NCBI GenBank assembly: GCA_022824605.1
Contig: JAJDZO010000070.1
Span: 1 to 21,379, forward strand
Direction: 5' to 3'
Length of the DNA: 21,379 nt
Origin: Acidimicrobiia bacterium
GTDB taxonomy: Bacteria > Actinomycetota > Acidimicrobiia > Acidimicrobiales > Aldehydirespiratoraceae
Notes under the pieces: generated by a model
Databases searched by the model: none
The model's input: only the letters and a program-made list of their open reading frames with translations
Told to the model about the DNA's origin: nothing
Made by a program: the position numbers and the translations under genes
Part shown: positions 1 to 6,984 of the stretch, in pieces
Layout: every line of letters starts with the position of its first letter
Numbering within the stretch: the first letter of the stretch is position 1

Positions 1-153
1 CCGGTCGCTCCCGCCGTCGAAACAGGACCGCACGCAGGACGAGGCCGACGTGTCACGCAATGAAGCACTCACCGGTCGCTCCGATGACTAGACCATGCGT
101 AGACGTGGCTGCCTAACCCGCTTGCGCGCCGTGAAGCACTCACCGGTCGCTCC
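1..153. repeat. 22-nt direct repeat at exact 71-bp period, three copies seen (first cut by window edge)
   Basis: Two full copies of a 22-nt repeat lie at 61-82 and 132-153, identical over all 22 bases; its core reads GCACTCACCGGTCGCTCC. A third copy is cut by the window edge, with its last 11 bases at 1-11. Copy starts are exactly 71 bp apart. The 49-nt stretches between copies (12-60 and 83-131) are unrelated to each other. The last copy overlaps the obg stop codon, so its sequence encodes the final Arg-Ser-Asp-Arg of Obg. No other copy was found in the window. The constant period with unlike intervening sequence resembles an array, but the repeat is shorter and the spacer longer than in ordinary CRISPR. 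A dispersed intergenic repeat family is the alternative. Confidence 0.7.
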
Positions 154-1651
154 TGCGACTGCCGCTGCTCACGCTGACATCGGCGTCGTCGAGGTAGGTG
201 AAGCTGAAGTCACCGATCCGGACCTCGTCGCCGTAGGCGGCACCGGCACGGGCCAGGGCCCTCTCCACTCCGAGGCTGCTGAGCCGATCCTGCACGTAGG
301 CCAAGGCCGATGGTTCGGTCAGGTCGCTCAGCGCCACGGCACGGCGCGCGGCACGGCCCTCCACCGCCCAGACACCCCCGTCGAGACGCCGCACGGTCAC
401 CTCCTGCGATGGCGGCAGCGGCCGATGCACGGTCGGAGCGTCGAGGACCGGCTCGCTGGCACGAGCCTCAGTCACCAACCTGCCCAACTCGCCGAGAACC
501 TCGCGAACACCCTCTCCGGTGACCGACGACAGCCGGCCAACCGGCCCGGCATCCTCCACCGAACCGGAGACATCCACAACACCCTCGCCACCGCACGCAC
601 CTGAGCCGCCAACACCACCCCCGCTACCGACCGAACCAGAACCATCCACAACACCCTCGCCACCGCACGCACCTGAGCCGTCGACACCAGCCGCGCTACC
701 GACCGAACCAGAACCATCCGCATACACCGCGCCGGCCGATGGGCTTGAGCTGAACGTCGACGCTGGGCTGAACGACTGACCGGGTGCGGTGTCGGCTCGG
801 CTGCCCACCACCAGGCGGGGCCTGCGCATTAGTTCGGGGCGGTACCGGCCGAGTTCCCGCAACAGCACATCCAACTGATCGGCGGGAGCGCAGCCGGCCA
901 GATCGCACAGGTCGATCAGCACGAGCAGCACCCGGGCCCGCTCCACATGGCGCAGAAAGCGATGACCCAGTCCCCGGCCCTCGCTGGCGCCCTCGATCAA
1001 TCCCGGAATGTCGGCCAGAACCATCTCGAAGGTGTCGTCGAGGCGGCACACGCCCAGGTTGGGTTCCAGCGTGGTGAACGGGTAGTCGGCGATCTTGGGT
1101 TTGGCCGCCGACACCCGGCTTATGAACGTGGACTTGCCGACGTTGGGGAAGCCGACGATGGCCACATCGGCCAGCAGCTTCAGCTCCAGACGGAGCCAGC
1201 GTCGTTCACCGAACTCGCCCTGCTCCGCGAACGCGGGTGCCCGCCGCCGATTGGAGAGAAACCGGGCATTGCCCCGACCGCCCTCGCCGGCGCCTGCGGC
1301 CAGCCAGCGCTCGCCATGAGCAGACAGGTCGGCGAGCTGAGAATGGTCGGCGTGATCCAGCACCACAGTGCCTACCGGAACGCTCACCTCCAGGTCGTCA
1401 CCCCGAGCGCCGTGGCGATTGTTGCCGGAGCCGTGCTTGCCGTTGCCGGCCCGGCGGTGAGGATGATCACGGAAGGCCAGCAGCGAGGCGACGTTGCGGT
1501 CCGCTACCAGCCAGACATCCCCGCCACGGCCGCCGTCTCCACCCGCCGGCCCACCCCGAGCCACATGAGCCTCCCGCCGAAAGGCCACGCACCCAGCCCC
1601 GCCATCGCCAGCAGTGACATGAAGATTGCACTCATCAACAAACCCGGACAC
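140..1651 (-). CDS. obg: GTPase Obg/CgtA, with a Gly/Ser repeat insertion
   Basis: Obg is a ribosome-associated GTPase needed for 50S maturation and growth control. The 503-residue product has the glycine-rich Obg fold at about 1-158, then a G domain with G1 GFPNVGKS (167-174), G2 around DYPFTTLEPNLG (189-200) and G3 DIPG (214-217). An OCT-type C-terminal domain lies at about 415-490. Two points are odd. G4, normally NKxD, reads SRAD (284-287). Between G4 and the G5-like SSVTGEG (375-381) sits an insertion of about 85 residues, rich in Gly, Ser and Val and built from 24-residue repeats. The usual length without such an insert is about 340-480 residues. The start is GTG; no Shine-Dalgarno sequence lies close, and the start fits leaderless initiation. 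It is last in the rplU-rpmA-obg order common in bacteria. The C-terminus is encoded by a dispersed repeat. Confidence 0.97.
   Translation of the reverse strand: MSGFVDECNLHVTAGDGGAGCVAFRREAHVARGGPAGGDGGRGGDVWLVADRNVASLLAFRDHPHRRAGNGKHGSGNNRHGARGDDLEVSVPVGTVVLDHADHSQLADLSAHGERWLAAGAGEGGRGNARFLSNRRRAPAFAEQGEFGERRWLRLELKLLADVAIVGFPNVGKSTFISRVSAAKPKIADYPFTTLEPNLGVCRLDDTFEMVLADIPGLIEGASEGRGLGHRFLRHVERARVLLVLIDLCDLAGCAPADQLDVLLRELGRYRPELMRRPRLVVGSRADTAPGQSFSPASTFSSSPSAGAVYADGSGSVGSAAGVDGSGACGGEGVVDGSGSVGSGGGVGGSGACGGEGVVDVSGSVEDAGPVGRLSSVTGEGVREVLGELGRLVTEARASEPVLDAPTVHRPLPPSQEVTVRRLDGGVWAVEGRAARRAVALSDLTEPSALAYVQDRLSSLGVERALARAGAAYGDEVRIGDFSFTYLDDADVSVSSGSRRSDR
571..719 (-). repeat. 72-bp in-frame tandem repeat inside obg
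   Basis: Copies at 571-642 and 643-714 match at 68 of 72 positions, and a third copy starts at 715 before diverging. Weaker similarity reaches back to about 559. The unit is a multiple of three, so it keeps frame and encodes 24 residues of the pattern GSGSVGS..GV.GSGACGGEGVVD. The low divergence suggests recent slippage or unequal exchange, so copy number may vary between strains. Confidence 0.9.
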
Positions 1652-1657
1652 CCCAAG

Positions 1658-1663
1658 AGCCTA
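1658..1663 (-). promoter_or_regulatory. candidate -10 element for leaderless obg transcript
   Basis: The minus strand reads TAGGCT, then six bases, then the obg GTG. This matches the actinobacterial TANNNT -10 pattern at the spacing where transcription would begin on the start codon. No convincing -35 is seen. The only purine-rich stretch (GGGAGGG) is more than 20 nt from the GTG, too far to act as a ribosome binding site. Confidence 0.45.
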
Positions 1664-1762
1664 AGCGGAGGCCCTCCCGACTGGAGCGACCCGACAATCC
1701 CCTGCGACCAGTCGCCGAACGCGACCCGAGAGGCCGGGGGGTGGCACGGGGGCAAGGAATGG

Positions 1763-1776
1763 CGGCGCTTGCGCCG
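1763..1776. other. small perfect inverted repeat in the rpmA-obg gap
   Basis: CGGCGC and GCGCCG are separated by TT, in the 182-bp gap between rpmA and obg. No T-run follows in either direction, so it is not a typical intrinsic terminator. The rest of the gap (1652-1833) shows no gene. Confidence 0.4.
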
Positions 1777-1833
1777 TCAGGCCGCGCCCGTGACAGGACC
1801 CGCCGGCCGGACGAGCCAGCCCCGAGCCCGAGT

Positions 1834-2091
1834 TCAGGCTTCGGCAGGGACTACTTCGACGAGCTTGCGGCCACGGCGGGCACCGAAGCGCACCACGCCG
1901 TCGGCAGTGGCGAACAGGGTGTCGTCGCCGCCTCGGCCCACGTTGGTGCCCGGATGGATCCTCGTCCCCCGCTGGCGCACGATGATCGCGCCGGCGAGAA
2001 CCCGGCCCCCGTCGTACACCTTCACGCCGAGACGCTGCGCGTTCGAGTCGCGTCCGTTGCGGGTGGAGCCTCCGCCCTTGGTCTTGGACAT
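1834..2091 (-). CDS. rpmA: 50S ribosomal protein L27
   Basis: L27 sits at the peptidyl-transferase centre of the 50S subunit. The 85-residue product has the family hallmarks: an N-terminal KGGGSTRNGRDS segment, GVKVYDGG, the IIVRQRGT core, HPGTNVGRGGDDTLFA and a VVRFG segment. Length is normal. The N-terminus begins MSKTKGGG and has no Firmicutes-type cleavable extension. The start is ATG, six bases after the rplU stop, with GGAAGGG upstream inside the rplU end, so the two are very likely co-transcribed and coupled. Identification is secure from sequence and position between rplU and obg. Confidence 0.98.
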   Translation of the reverse strand: MSKTKGGGSTRNGRDSNAQRLGVKVYDGGRVLAGAIIVRQRGTRIHPGTNVGRGGDDTLFATADGVVRFGARRGRKLVEVVPAEA

Positions 2092-2097
2092 GTCGAA

Positions 2098-2406
2098 TCA
2101 GCCCTTCCGGATGTCGGTGATCTCGAGGGTGGCCAGCGTCTGGCGATGACCCCACCGGCGCCGCTGGTTGCTCTTGGACTTGTAGGTGAAGCCGCGGATC
2201 TTGGGGCCGCGATGCTCGTCCACTACGACCGCGGTCACGCTGGCACCGCCAAGTTCCGCCGGAGTGGCCAGCACGGCCGAACCGTCGACGAGCATCACGG
2301 GGCGCAGCGAGATCTCCGAGCCGGGCTCGCCGACGCGCTCCACCTCGATGGTGGAACCCTGCTCGACGCGGTACTGCTTACCGCCGGTCTGCACGACTGC
2401 ATACAT
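2098..2406 (-). CDS. rplU: 50S ribosomal protein L21
   Basis: L21 is an early-assembly 50S protein that binds 23S rRNA. The 102-residue product starts MYAVVQTGGKQYRVEQG, the classic L21 opening, and ends with the conserved KSNQRRRWGHRQ basic segment and an IT.I tail. An in-frame extension upstream to 2454 was rejected because L21 proteins begin at MYA and 102 residues is the family length. The chosen ATG has GGTGG five bases upstream. A well-spaced promoter lies directly upstream, so rplU probably heads a unit with rpmA and perhaps obg. Confidence 0.97.
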   Translation of the reverse strand: MYAVVQTGGKQYRVEQGSTIEVERVGEPGSEISLRPVMLVDGSAVLATPAELGGASVTAVVVDEHRGPKIRGFTYKSKSNQRRRWGHRQTLATLEITDIRKG

Positions 2407-2415
2407 AGCCACCAG

Positions 2416-2444
2416 AGGGTACCGCCCGGAGGCCACTGATCCAA
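2416..2444 (-). promoter_or_regulatory. candidate sigma-70-type promoter for rplU-rpmA
   Basis: The minus strand shows TTGGAT (2439-2444), a 17-bp spacer, then TACCCT (2416-2421), nine bases before the rplU ATG. Spacing is ideal for a housekeeping sigma factor. Transcription would start only about 2 nt before the ATG, leaving almost no leader. A short CCCCTTGGGG palindrome lies just upstream (2451-2460). The 2407-2491 gap otherwise holds nothing. Confidence 0.5.
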
Positions 2445-2491
2445 TGCTCCCCAAGGGGTGCGATCGGCGGGATCGTGCGGTCCGCGACGCC

Positions 2492-4177
2492 TCAGTCGAC
2501 CAGCTCGGCCAGCAGGCGGTAGCCGCGGCCTGAGCAGTCCCCGCAGATGTCCGACAGCGAGTCGAGAAGCCCCTCGCCGCTGCGCTTGCGAGTCATCTCC
2601 ACCAGCCCGAGGCCGCTGATGTCCAGCACCTGGGTGCGGGTCTTGTCACGCGCCAGGGCGTCGCGGAAGCGCTTGGCGACCTGGGCCCGGTTGGAGGCCT
2701 GATCCATGTCGACGAAGTCCACCACGATGATCCCGCCGATGTCGCGCAGCCTCAACTGGCGGGCCAGTTCGTCGGCGGCCTCCAGGTTGTTGGCCAGCAC
2801 CGTCTCCTCGAGGCTGGACTTGCCGACGTTCTTGCCCGTGTTCACGTCCACCACGGTGAGTGCCTCGGTGTGCTCGATGATGAGCGAACCGCCCGACGGC
2901 AGCCATACCTTGGGCTCCAGCGCCTTCTTGAGCTGCTCAGTGATGTAGTAGCGCTCGAACAGCGGCAGCTTCTCGTTGGCGGCGTCGTAGTGCTCCACCC
3001 GGTCGGCGAGCGGACGGATGATCGACGACACATAGCCCGACACCTCCGAATAGAGCTGCCGATCGTCGACGATCACGCCCCGGTAGTCGGAGTTGAGCTC
3101 CTCACGGATCAGACGCAGGGGTGCTTCGGGCTCGCGGTACAGCAGCGCCGGCGCGGAGGACGACGCGGCCAGCTTGGAGATGTCGTCCCACTGGCCCACG
3201 AGGCGGGCCACGTCCCGCTTGATCTCGGCCGCGGTCACCTTCTCGGCCGCGGTGCGCATGATCAGGCCATGGCCCTCGGGCTTGACCCGCTCAAGGATCG
3301 ACCGAAGACGTTTCCGCTCGGAGTCCGGTAGACGCTTCGAGATACCGAAGCCCGACGAGTTCGGCACCAGCACCACGAAGCGGCCCGCCAGCGACACTTC
3401 CTGGGTGAGGCGGGCGCCCTTCTCGCCGATGGGATTCTTGGTCACCTGGCACAGGATCGACTGCTTGGGGCGCAGCAGCTCCTCGATCCGCGGCTTGGAC
3501 TGGTCGCCCTCGGCCCGGCCCGACTCGATCTCCTCGGGGTCGTACGCCACGTCGCCGCGGTACAGCACCGCGTTCTTGGGTGTGCCGATGTCGACGAAGG
3601 CCGTCTCCATGCCGGGCAGCACGTTCTGAACCCGGCCCAGGTAGATGTTGCCGTGGATCTGGCTGACATCGTCGGCCGGGCGCGACACCCGGAACTCGAT
3701 GAGGCGGCGCCCCTCGAGCACCGCGATCTGGGTGGCCGACTCCGAGACATGCACACACATGAGGTAGCGCCCCACAGCCTGGCCCTTGCGAGTACGGCCC
3801 CGCCGCCCCCGCATGCTCTTCTCGTCGAGTTCGACCGGCTCGTCGTAGGTGACGGCCTCCACCACTGCACCGGTCTGGGACTTCTGCGCGCCGCCCCGGC
3901 CGCCGCCGCGCCGACGCCGACGCCTGCGGCCCCCGGATCCGGATCCTCCCTCGGAGCCTCGGGCACCGGGTTCCTTGGCGGGGCTCGGCGGTGCCGGGCG
4001 GGTGTCGCCGATCTGCGGTTTGCGGCCCCCTGAGGGGCCTGGACGCCCCGACGGCTTGGATCCTTTTGCTGCAGCCGGTCGGGAGGGCTGGGATTGGTTG
4101 TCGCCCGGTTTTCTAGGTGGCTGTGCTCTCTTGTCGGCGGCGCGTGAGGCGCCCGCCGGTTGGCGTTCTTTGCTCAT
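2492..4177 (-). CDS. rne: ribonuclease E/G family endoribonuclease
   Basis: This is an RNase E/G endonuclease for rRNA maturation and mRNA decay. The 561-residue product has an N-terminal disordered basic region (1-136, Pro/Gly/Lys/Arg-rich, with seven consecutive arginines at 84-90). An S1-like RNA-binding segment follows at about 170-260 (GNIYLGRVQNVLPGMETAFV), then the RNase H-like/DNase I-like catalytic core. Probable Mg ligands are D444 in VVDVNTGKN and D487 in VVDFVDMD. A Zn-link motif CGDC lies at 545-548, and the protein ends soon after it. Extra sequence is therefore N-terminal, as in actinobacterial RNase E, rather than in the E. coli-type C-terminal scaffold; rng is the alternative name. 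The ATG has AAGGA about seven bases upstream. It lies between the TIGR03936 gene and rplU, a common arrangement. Confidence 0.95.
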   Translation of the reverse strand: MSKERQPAGASRAADKRAQPPRKPGDNQSQPSRPAAAKGSKPSGRPGPSGGRKPQIGDTRPAPPSPAKEPGARGSEGGSGSGGRRRRRRRGGGRGGAQKSQTGAVVEAVTYDEPVELDEKSMRGRRGRTRKGQAVGRYLMCVHVSESATQIAVLEGRRLIEFRVSRPADDVSQIHGNIYLGRVQNVLPGMETAFVDIGTPKNAVLYRGDVAYDPEEIESGRAEGDQSKPRIEELLRPKQSILCQVTKNPIGEKGARLTQEVSLAGRFVVLVPNSSGFGISKRLPDSERKRLRSILERVKPEGHGLIMRTAAEKVTAAEIKRDVARLVGQWDDISKLAASSSAPALLYREPEAPLRLIREELNSDYRGVIVDDRQLYSEVSGYVSSIIRPLADRVEHYDAANEKLPLFERYYITEQLKKALEPKVWLPSGGSLIIEHTEALTVVDVNTGKNVGKSSLEETVLANNLEAADELARQLRLRDIGGIIVVDFVDMDQASNRAQVAKRFRDALARDKTRTQVLDISGLGLVEMTRKRSGEGLLDSLSDICGDCSGRGYRLLAELVD

Positions 4178-4207
4178 TGTGTTCCTTCGAGTACTTGAAC
4201 GGGGCTC

Positions 4208-5023
4208 TCATGAGTCGACTCCCGCTCCTGCAACCGACATCTCAGCGACGGCCAGCGGTTCGCGGCGCTCGCCTGCGTCGGTTGTGATCCATTGATGAAG
4301 ACGGCACGCCCGCAACAGCTTGAGCGGCGGGTGGAGGCTCGCCAGAAGCTCGGTCGGACGAACTGCTTGAGGTTGAGTGGCCAACTCGGCCGTGAGGCTC
4401 ACGCCGTCAGTGAAGCCTGTTCCGTCGGGGTGTCCCACGCTGTCGGCGATGCACGCGCTGTCGGTGATGCTCGCGCCGTCGGTGAGACCTACGCCGTCGG
4501 TGACGGTCGGGTGTACTTCCACAGTGTGCACGGCGGGCCTGATGTCGTTGATGCTGCGCCGCCCCTTGCGCTCACGTTCCACCAGCAGCTCGCGGCTGTC
4601 CATGGCACGCGCCACCGCCTCCGACGCCGTTCGGGCATCTGTGCCGGTGGTGTCGATCCGCCAGGTGCAACTGGTCACCGCGTGCTGCAGCGACAGCTCC
4701 CCGGAGGCGACCTCGGCCACGGCCGTCGCGGTCATGCCCGCCGGAAGCGACTCCGTCAACGCGCCGACGAGAACCGAGTTGTCGATGCTGGCCGCCCACG
4801 CCGGATCGACCTCCACGTCGAGGTACTCGGCGTCGGAGGAGTAGCCGGTGGGCAGAGCCAGCCCGAACGCGATCCTCGGGCGGGGGCTGAAACCCTCCGA
4901 GTAGGCCACCGGAACTCGAGCCCGGCGCAACGCCCGCTCCCAGATCCGCGCCACATCACGGTGCGATGTGAAGCGAACCTTGCCGTGCTTGGAGAAACGG
5001 ACCCGCACCCGTGGACCGCTCAT
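4208..5023 (-). CDS. TIGR03936 / DUF2344 radical-SAM-linked protein with hexapeptide repeats
   Basis: This 271-residue protein belongs to the family found beside, or fused to, TIGR03960-type radical SAM proteins; its biochemical role is not established. The conserved N-terminal block is clear: KHGKVRFTSHRD (12-23), then RRARVPVAYSEGFSPRPRIAFG (33-54) and LALPTGYSSDAEYLDVEV (55-72). Residues 174-211 are a run of six-residue units such as TDGVSL, TDGASI and TDSACI, which is not part of the family core as I know it and corresponds to an 18-bp DNA repeat. The ATG shares its A with the TGA of the radical SAM gene (TGATG), so start choice is firm and the pair is coupled. Upstream in-frame sequence to 5389 overlaps that gene and is not coding. 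Confidence 0.9.
   Translation of the reverse strand: MSGPRVRVRFSKHGKVRFTSHRDVARIWERALRRARVPVAYSEGFSPRPRIAFGLALPTGYSSDAEYLDVEVDPAWAASIDNSVLVGALTESLPAGMTATAVAEVASGELSLQHAVTSCTWRIDTTGTDARTASEAVARAMDSRELLVERERKGRRSINDIRPAVHTVEVHPTVTDGVGLTDGASITDSACIADSVGHPDGTGFTDGVSLTAELATQPQAVRPTELLASLHPPLKLLRACRLHQWITTDAGERREPLAVAEMSVAGAGVDS
4387..4512 (-). repeat. 18-bp tandem repeat, about seven degenerate units
   Basis: A core resembling CGTCGGTGATGC recurs at 4405, 4423, 4441, 4459, 4477 and 4495, exactly 18 bp apart, with a more degenerate unit at 4387. It lies in frame in the TIGR03936 gene and encodes a hexapeptide repeat (consensus roughly TDGxxx). Confidence 0.9.
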
Positions 5024-6972
5024 CACGCCGCTCCCGCTCCGGCACGCGCCAGCAGCCGCACCGGGATCTCGCCGCCGCGCGAGTTGTCGGTGCCGGTGCC
5101 CTGGCTTCCTCCCGCGGGCGGCACCGCGGAGGCCACCACATGCTCGATGCCGTAGCCGGTGCACGCGCCGCAGTCGTAGCACGGTGTCCAGCGGCAGTCC
5201 TCGAGCCCGACCTCGTTGAGCGCGTCGCGCCAGTCCTGCCACAGGAAGTCCTTGTGGAGGCCAGCCGACAGGTGGTCCCACGGCAGCACCTCGTCGAAGG
5301 TGCGGTGACGGTACACGTAGGAGTCGACATCGATGCCGCACGCGTCGGCCGCAGCCTGCCAGCGGGCGATGTCGAAATGCTCGGACCACTCCTGGAACGT
5401 GCCACCGCCACGCCAGACCCGCTCGATCACCGCGCCGAGGCGGCGGTCGCCCCGGCTGGCCAGCCCCTCAGCGAGGGTGGCGGCCGGATCGTGCCACTTC
5501 AACTGCACGCCTCGGGCCCGGCGCAGGTCGTCGCGCAACAGGCCGATCTTGCGTCGCAGTTCCGTGGCCGTGTTCTGGCCGAACCACTGGAACGGCGTGA
5601 ACGGCTTGGGCACGAATCCCCCGACCGAGACCGTCACCGACGGCGAGCGCACATGGCCCCGACCCAACGACACACAGTTGCGGGCCAACTCGGCGATGCC
5701 GAGCGTGTCCTCGTCGGTCTCGGTGGGCAGCCCGGTGAGGAAGTACAGCTTCACCCGCCGCCAGCCCTGCGAGTAGGCCGACTCCACCGCGGAGTACAGG
5801 TCGTCGTTGGAGATGAGCTTGTTGATCACCTGGCGCATCCGCCAGGTGCCCGCCTCCGGCGCGAACGTCAACCCGGTGCGGCGCGCCCGCTGGATCTGCG
5901 CGGCGATGCCCACCGTGAAGGCATCGACACGCAGGCTGGGCAGCGACACCGAGACCTGGCTGCAGCCGGCGCCCTCTACGGTGTCGGCCACTACCCGCTC
6001 GATGCCGCTGAAGTCGGCCGTGCTCAGCGACGTGAGCGCGACCTCGTCATAGCCGGTGCGCCGCAGACCGTCAGCCACCATCGTGCGGACCTGCTCGGCG
6101 GGCCGCTCACGCACGGGACGGGTGATCATCCCGGCCTGGCAGAAGCGGCAGCCGCGGGTGCAGCCCCGGAACACCTCGACGTTCAGCCGGTCGTGCACCA
6201 CCTCGGTGAGCGGTACGAGTTGGCGCTTGGGGTAGGGCCATTCGGCCAGATCGGCCACCGTGCGCTTCTCGACCACCGCGGGCACGTCGGGATACCGGGG
6301 CTCGACCGCGGCGAGACGGTCGCCGCGATAGGCGACGCGGTACATCGACGGCACATACACGCCCGCCACACCCGCAAGGGCCCGCAGCACTCCGGCACGG
6401 CCCCCGGGACGTCTCGACACCTTCCAGTCGCGCAGCACCTCGGTGATGTCGCCCACCGCCTCCTCACCATCGCCGAGAACAACGAAGTCGCAGAAGTCGG
6501 CCAAGGGCTCCGGGTTGTAGGTGCAGTGCCCGCCTGCACCGATCAACGGATCGGCATCGTGGCGCTCCGCGGCTCTCACCGCCACACCCGCGAGATCAAT
6601 GCAGTTCAACACGTTGGTGTAGGTGAGTTCCGCCGAGAGGTTGAACGCGATCACATCGAACAGCGCAGCCGGGCGGTGGGTGTCGAGCGAGAACAGCGGC
6701 AGGCCTTCGGTGCGCATCAGCGCCTCGAGATCGCTCCAGGGCGCATAGGCCCGCTCGGCGGCCGCGTCGGCGCGCTCATTGAGGATCTCGTAGAGGATCT
6801 GAAGGCCCTGGTTGGGCAGCCCTATCTCGTAGGTGTCCGGATATGTGAGCAGCCACGATACGACACCGGAACCGTGGCGAGGAACCTGCATCCCGTCCTC
6901 GCCGCCGATATACCGAGCCGGTTTCGACACCTGCGGCAACAGAGGCTCAAGTTGATGCCACAGACTTCTCAC
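5023..6972 (-). CDS. TIGR03960-type B12-binding-like radical SAM protein
   Basis: The 649-residue product has an N-terminal cobalamin-binding-like Rossmann region (about 35-190, with YPDTYEIGLPNQGLQILY and DGEEAV). A radical SAM core carries the 4Fe-4S motif CTRGCRFC (C271, C275, C278). The C-terminal Cys cluster CRWTPCYDCGACTG may bind a second metal centre. The family is conserved next to RNase E/G and L21 in many bacteria. Its substrate is unknown to me; rRNA or ribosome modification is only suggested by context. The start is GTG, twelve bases after the rodA stop; RYIGGEDG at 21-28 matches the usual distance from the N-terminus. No good Shine-Dalgarno is seen, but TAGGCT sits six bases before the GTG. 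Confidence 0.93.
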   Translation of the reverse strand: MRSLWHQLEPLLPQVSKPARYIGGEDGMQVPRHGSGVVSWLLTYPDTYEIGLPNQGLQILYEILNERADAAAERAYAPWSDLEALMRTEGLPLFSLDTHRPAALFDVIAFNLSAELTYTNVLNCIDLAGVAVRAAERHDADPLIGAGGHCTYNPEPLADFCDFVVLGDGEEAVGDITEVLRDWKVSRRPGGRAGVLRALAGVAGVYVPSMYRVAYRGDRLAAVEPRYPDVPAVVEKRTVADLAEWPYPKRQLVPLTEVVHDRLNVEVFRGCTRGCRFCQAGMITRPVRERPAEQVRTMVADGLRRTGYDEVALTSLSTADFSGIERVVADTVEGAGCSQVSVSLPSLRVDAFTVGIAAQIQRARRTGLTFAPEAGTWRMRQVINKLISNDDLYSAVESAYSQGWRRVKLYFLTGLPTETDEDTLGIAELARNCVSLGRGHVRSPSVTVSVGGFVPKPFTPFQWFGQNTATELRRKIGLLRDDLRRARGVQLKWHDPAATLAEGLASRGDRRLGAVIERVWRGGGTFQEWSEHFDIARWQAAADACGIDVDSYVYRHRTFDEVLPWDHLSAGLHKDFLWQDWRDALNEVGLEDCRWTPCYDCGACTGYGIEHVVASAVPPAGGSQGTGTDNSRGGEIPVRLLARAGAGAA

Positions 6973-6978
6973 TTGTCC

Positions 6979-6984
6979 AGCCTA
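6979..6984 (-). promoter_or_regulatory. candidate internal -10 element before the radical SAM gene
   Basis: The minus strand reads TAGGCT, six bases, then GTG, identical in motif and spacing to the obg upstream region. It directly follows the rodA TAG stop. It may start a leaderless transcript for the downstream RNA/ribosome block. No -35 is evident, and the motif could be chance overlap with the stop codon region. Confidence 0.35.

Noticed and set aside
1..153. Standard CRISPR array
   Set aside because: Repeats are identical over only 22 nt with 49-nt intervals, only three copies are visible, and no cas gene is in the window. It is kept as an unexplained periodic repeat instead.
5024..5389. 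N-terminal extension of the TIGR03936 protein to 5389
   Set aside because: It overlaps the radical SAM gene in another frame, and the conserved N-terminus starts at the TGATG junction.
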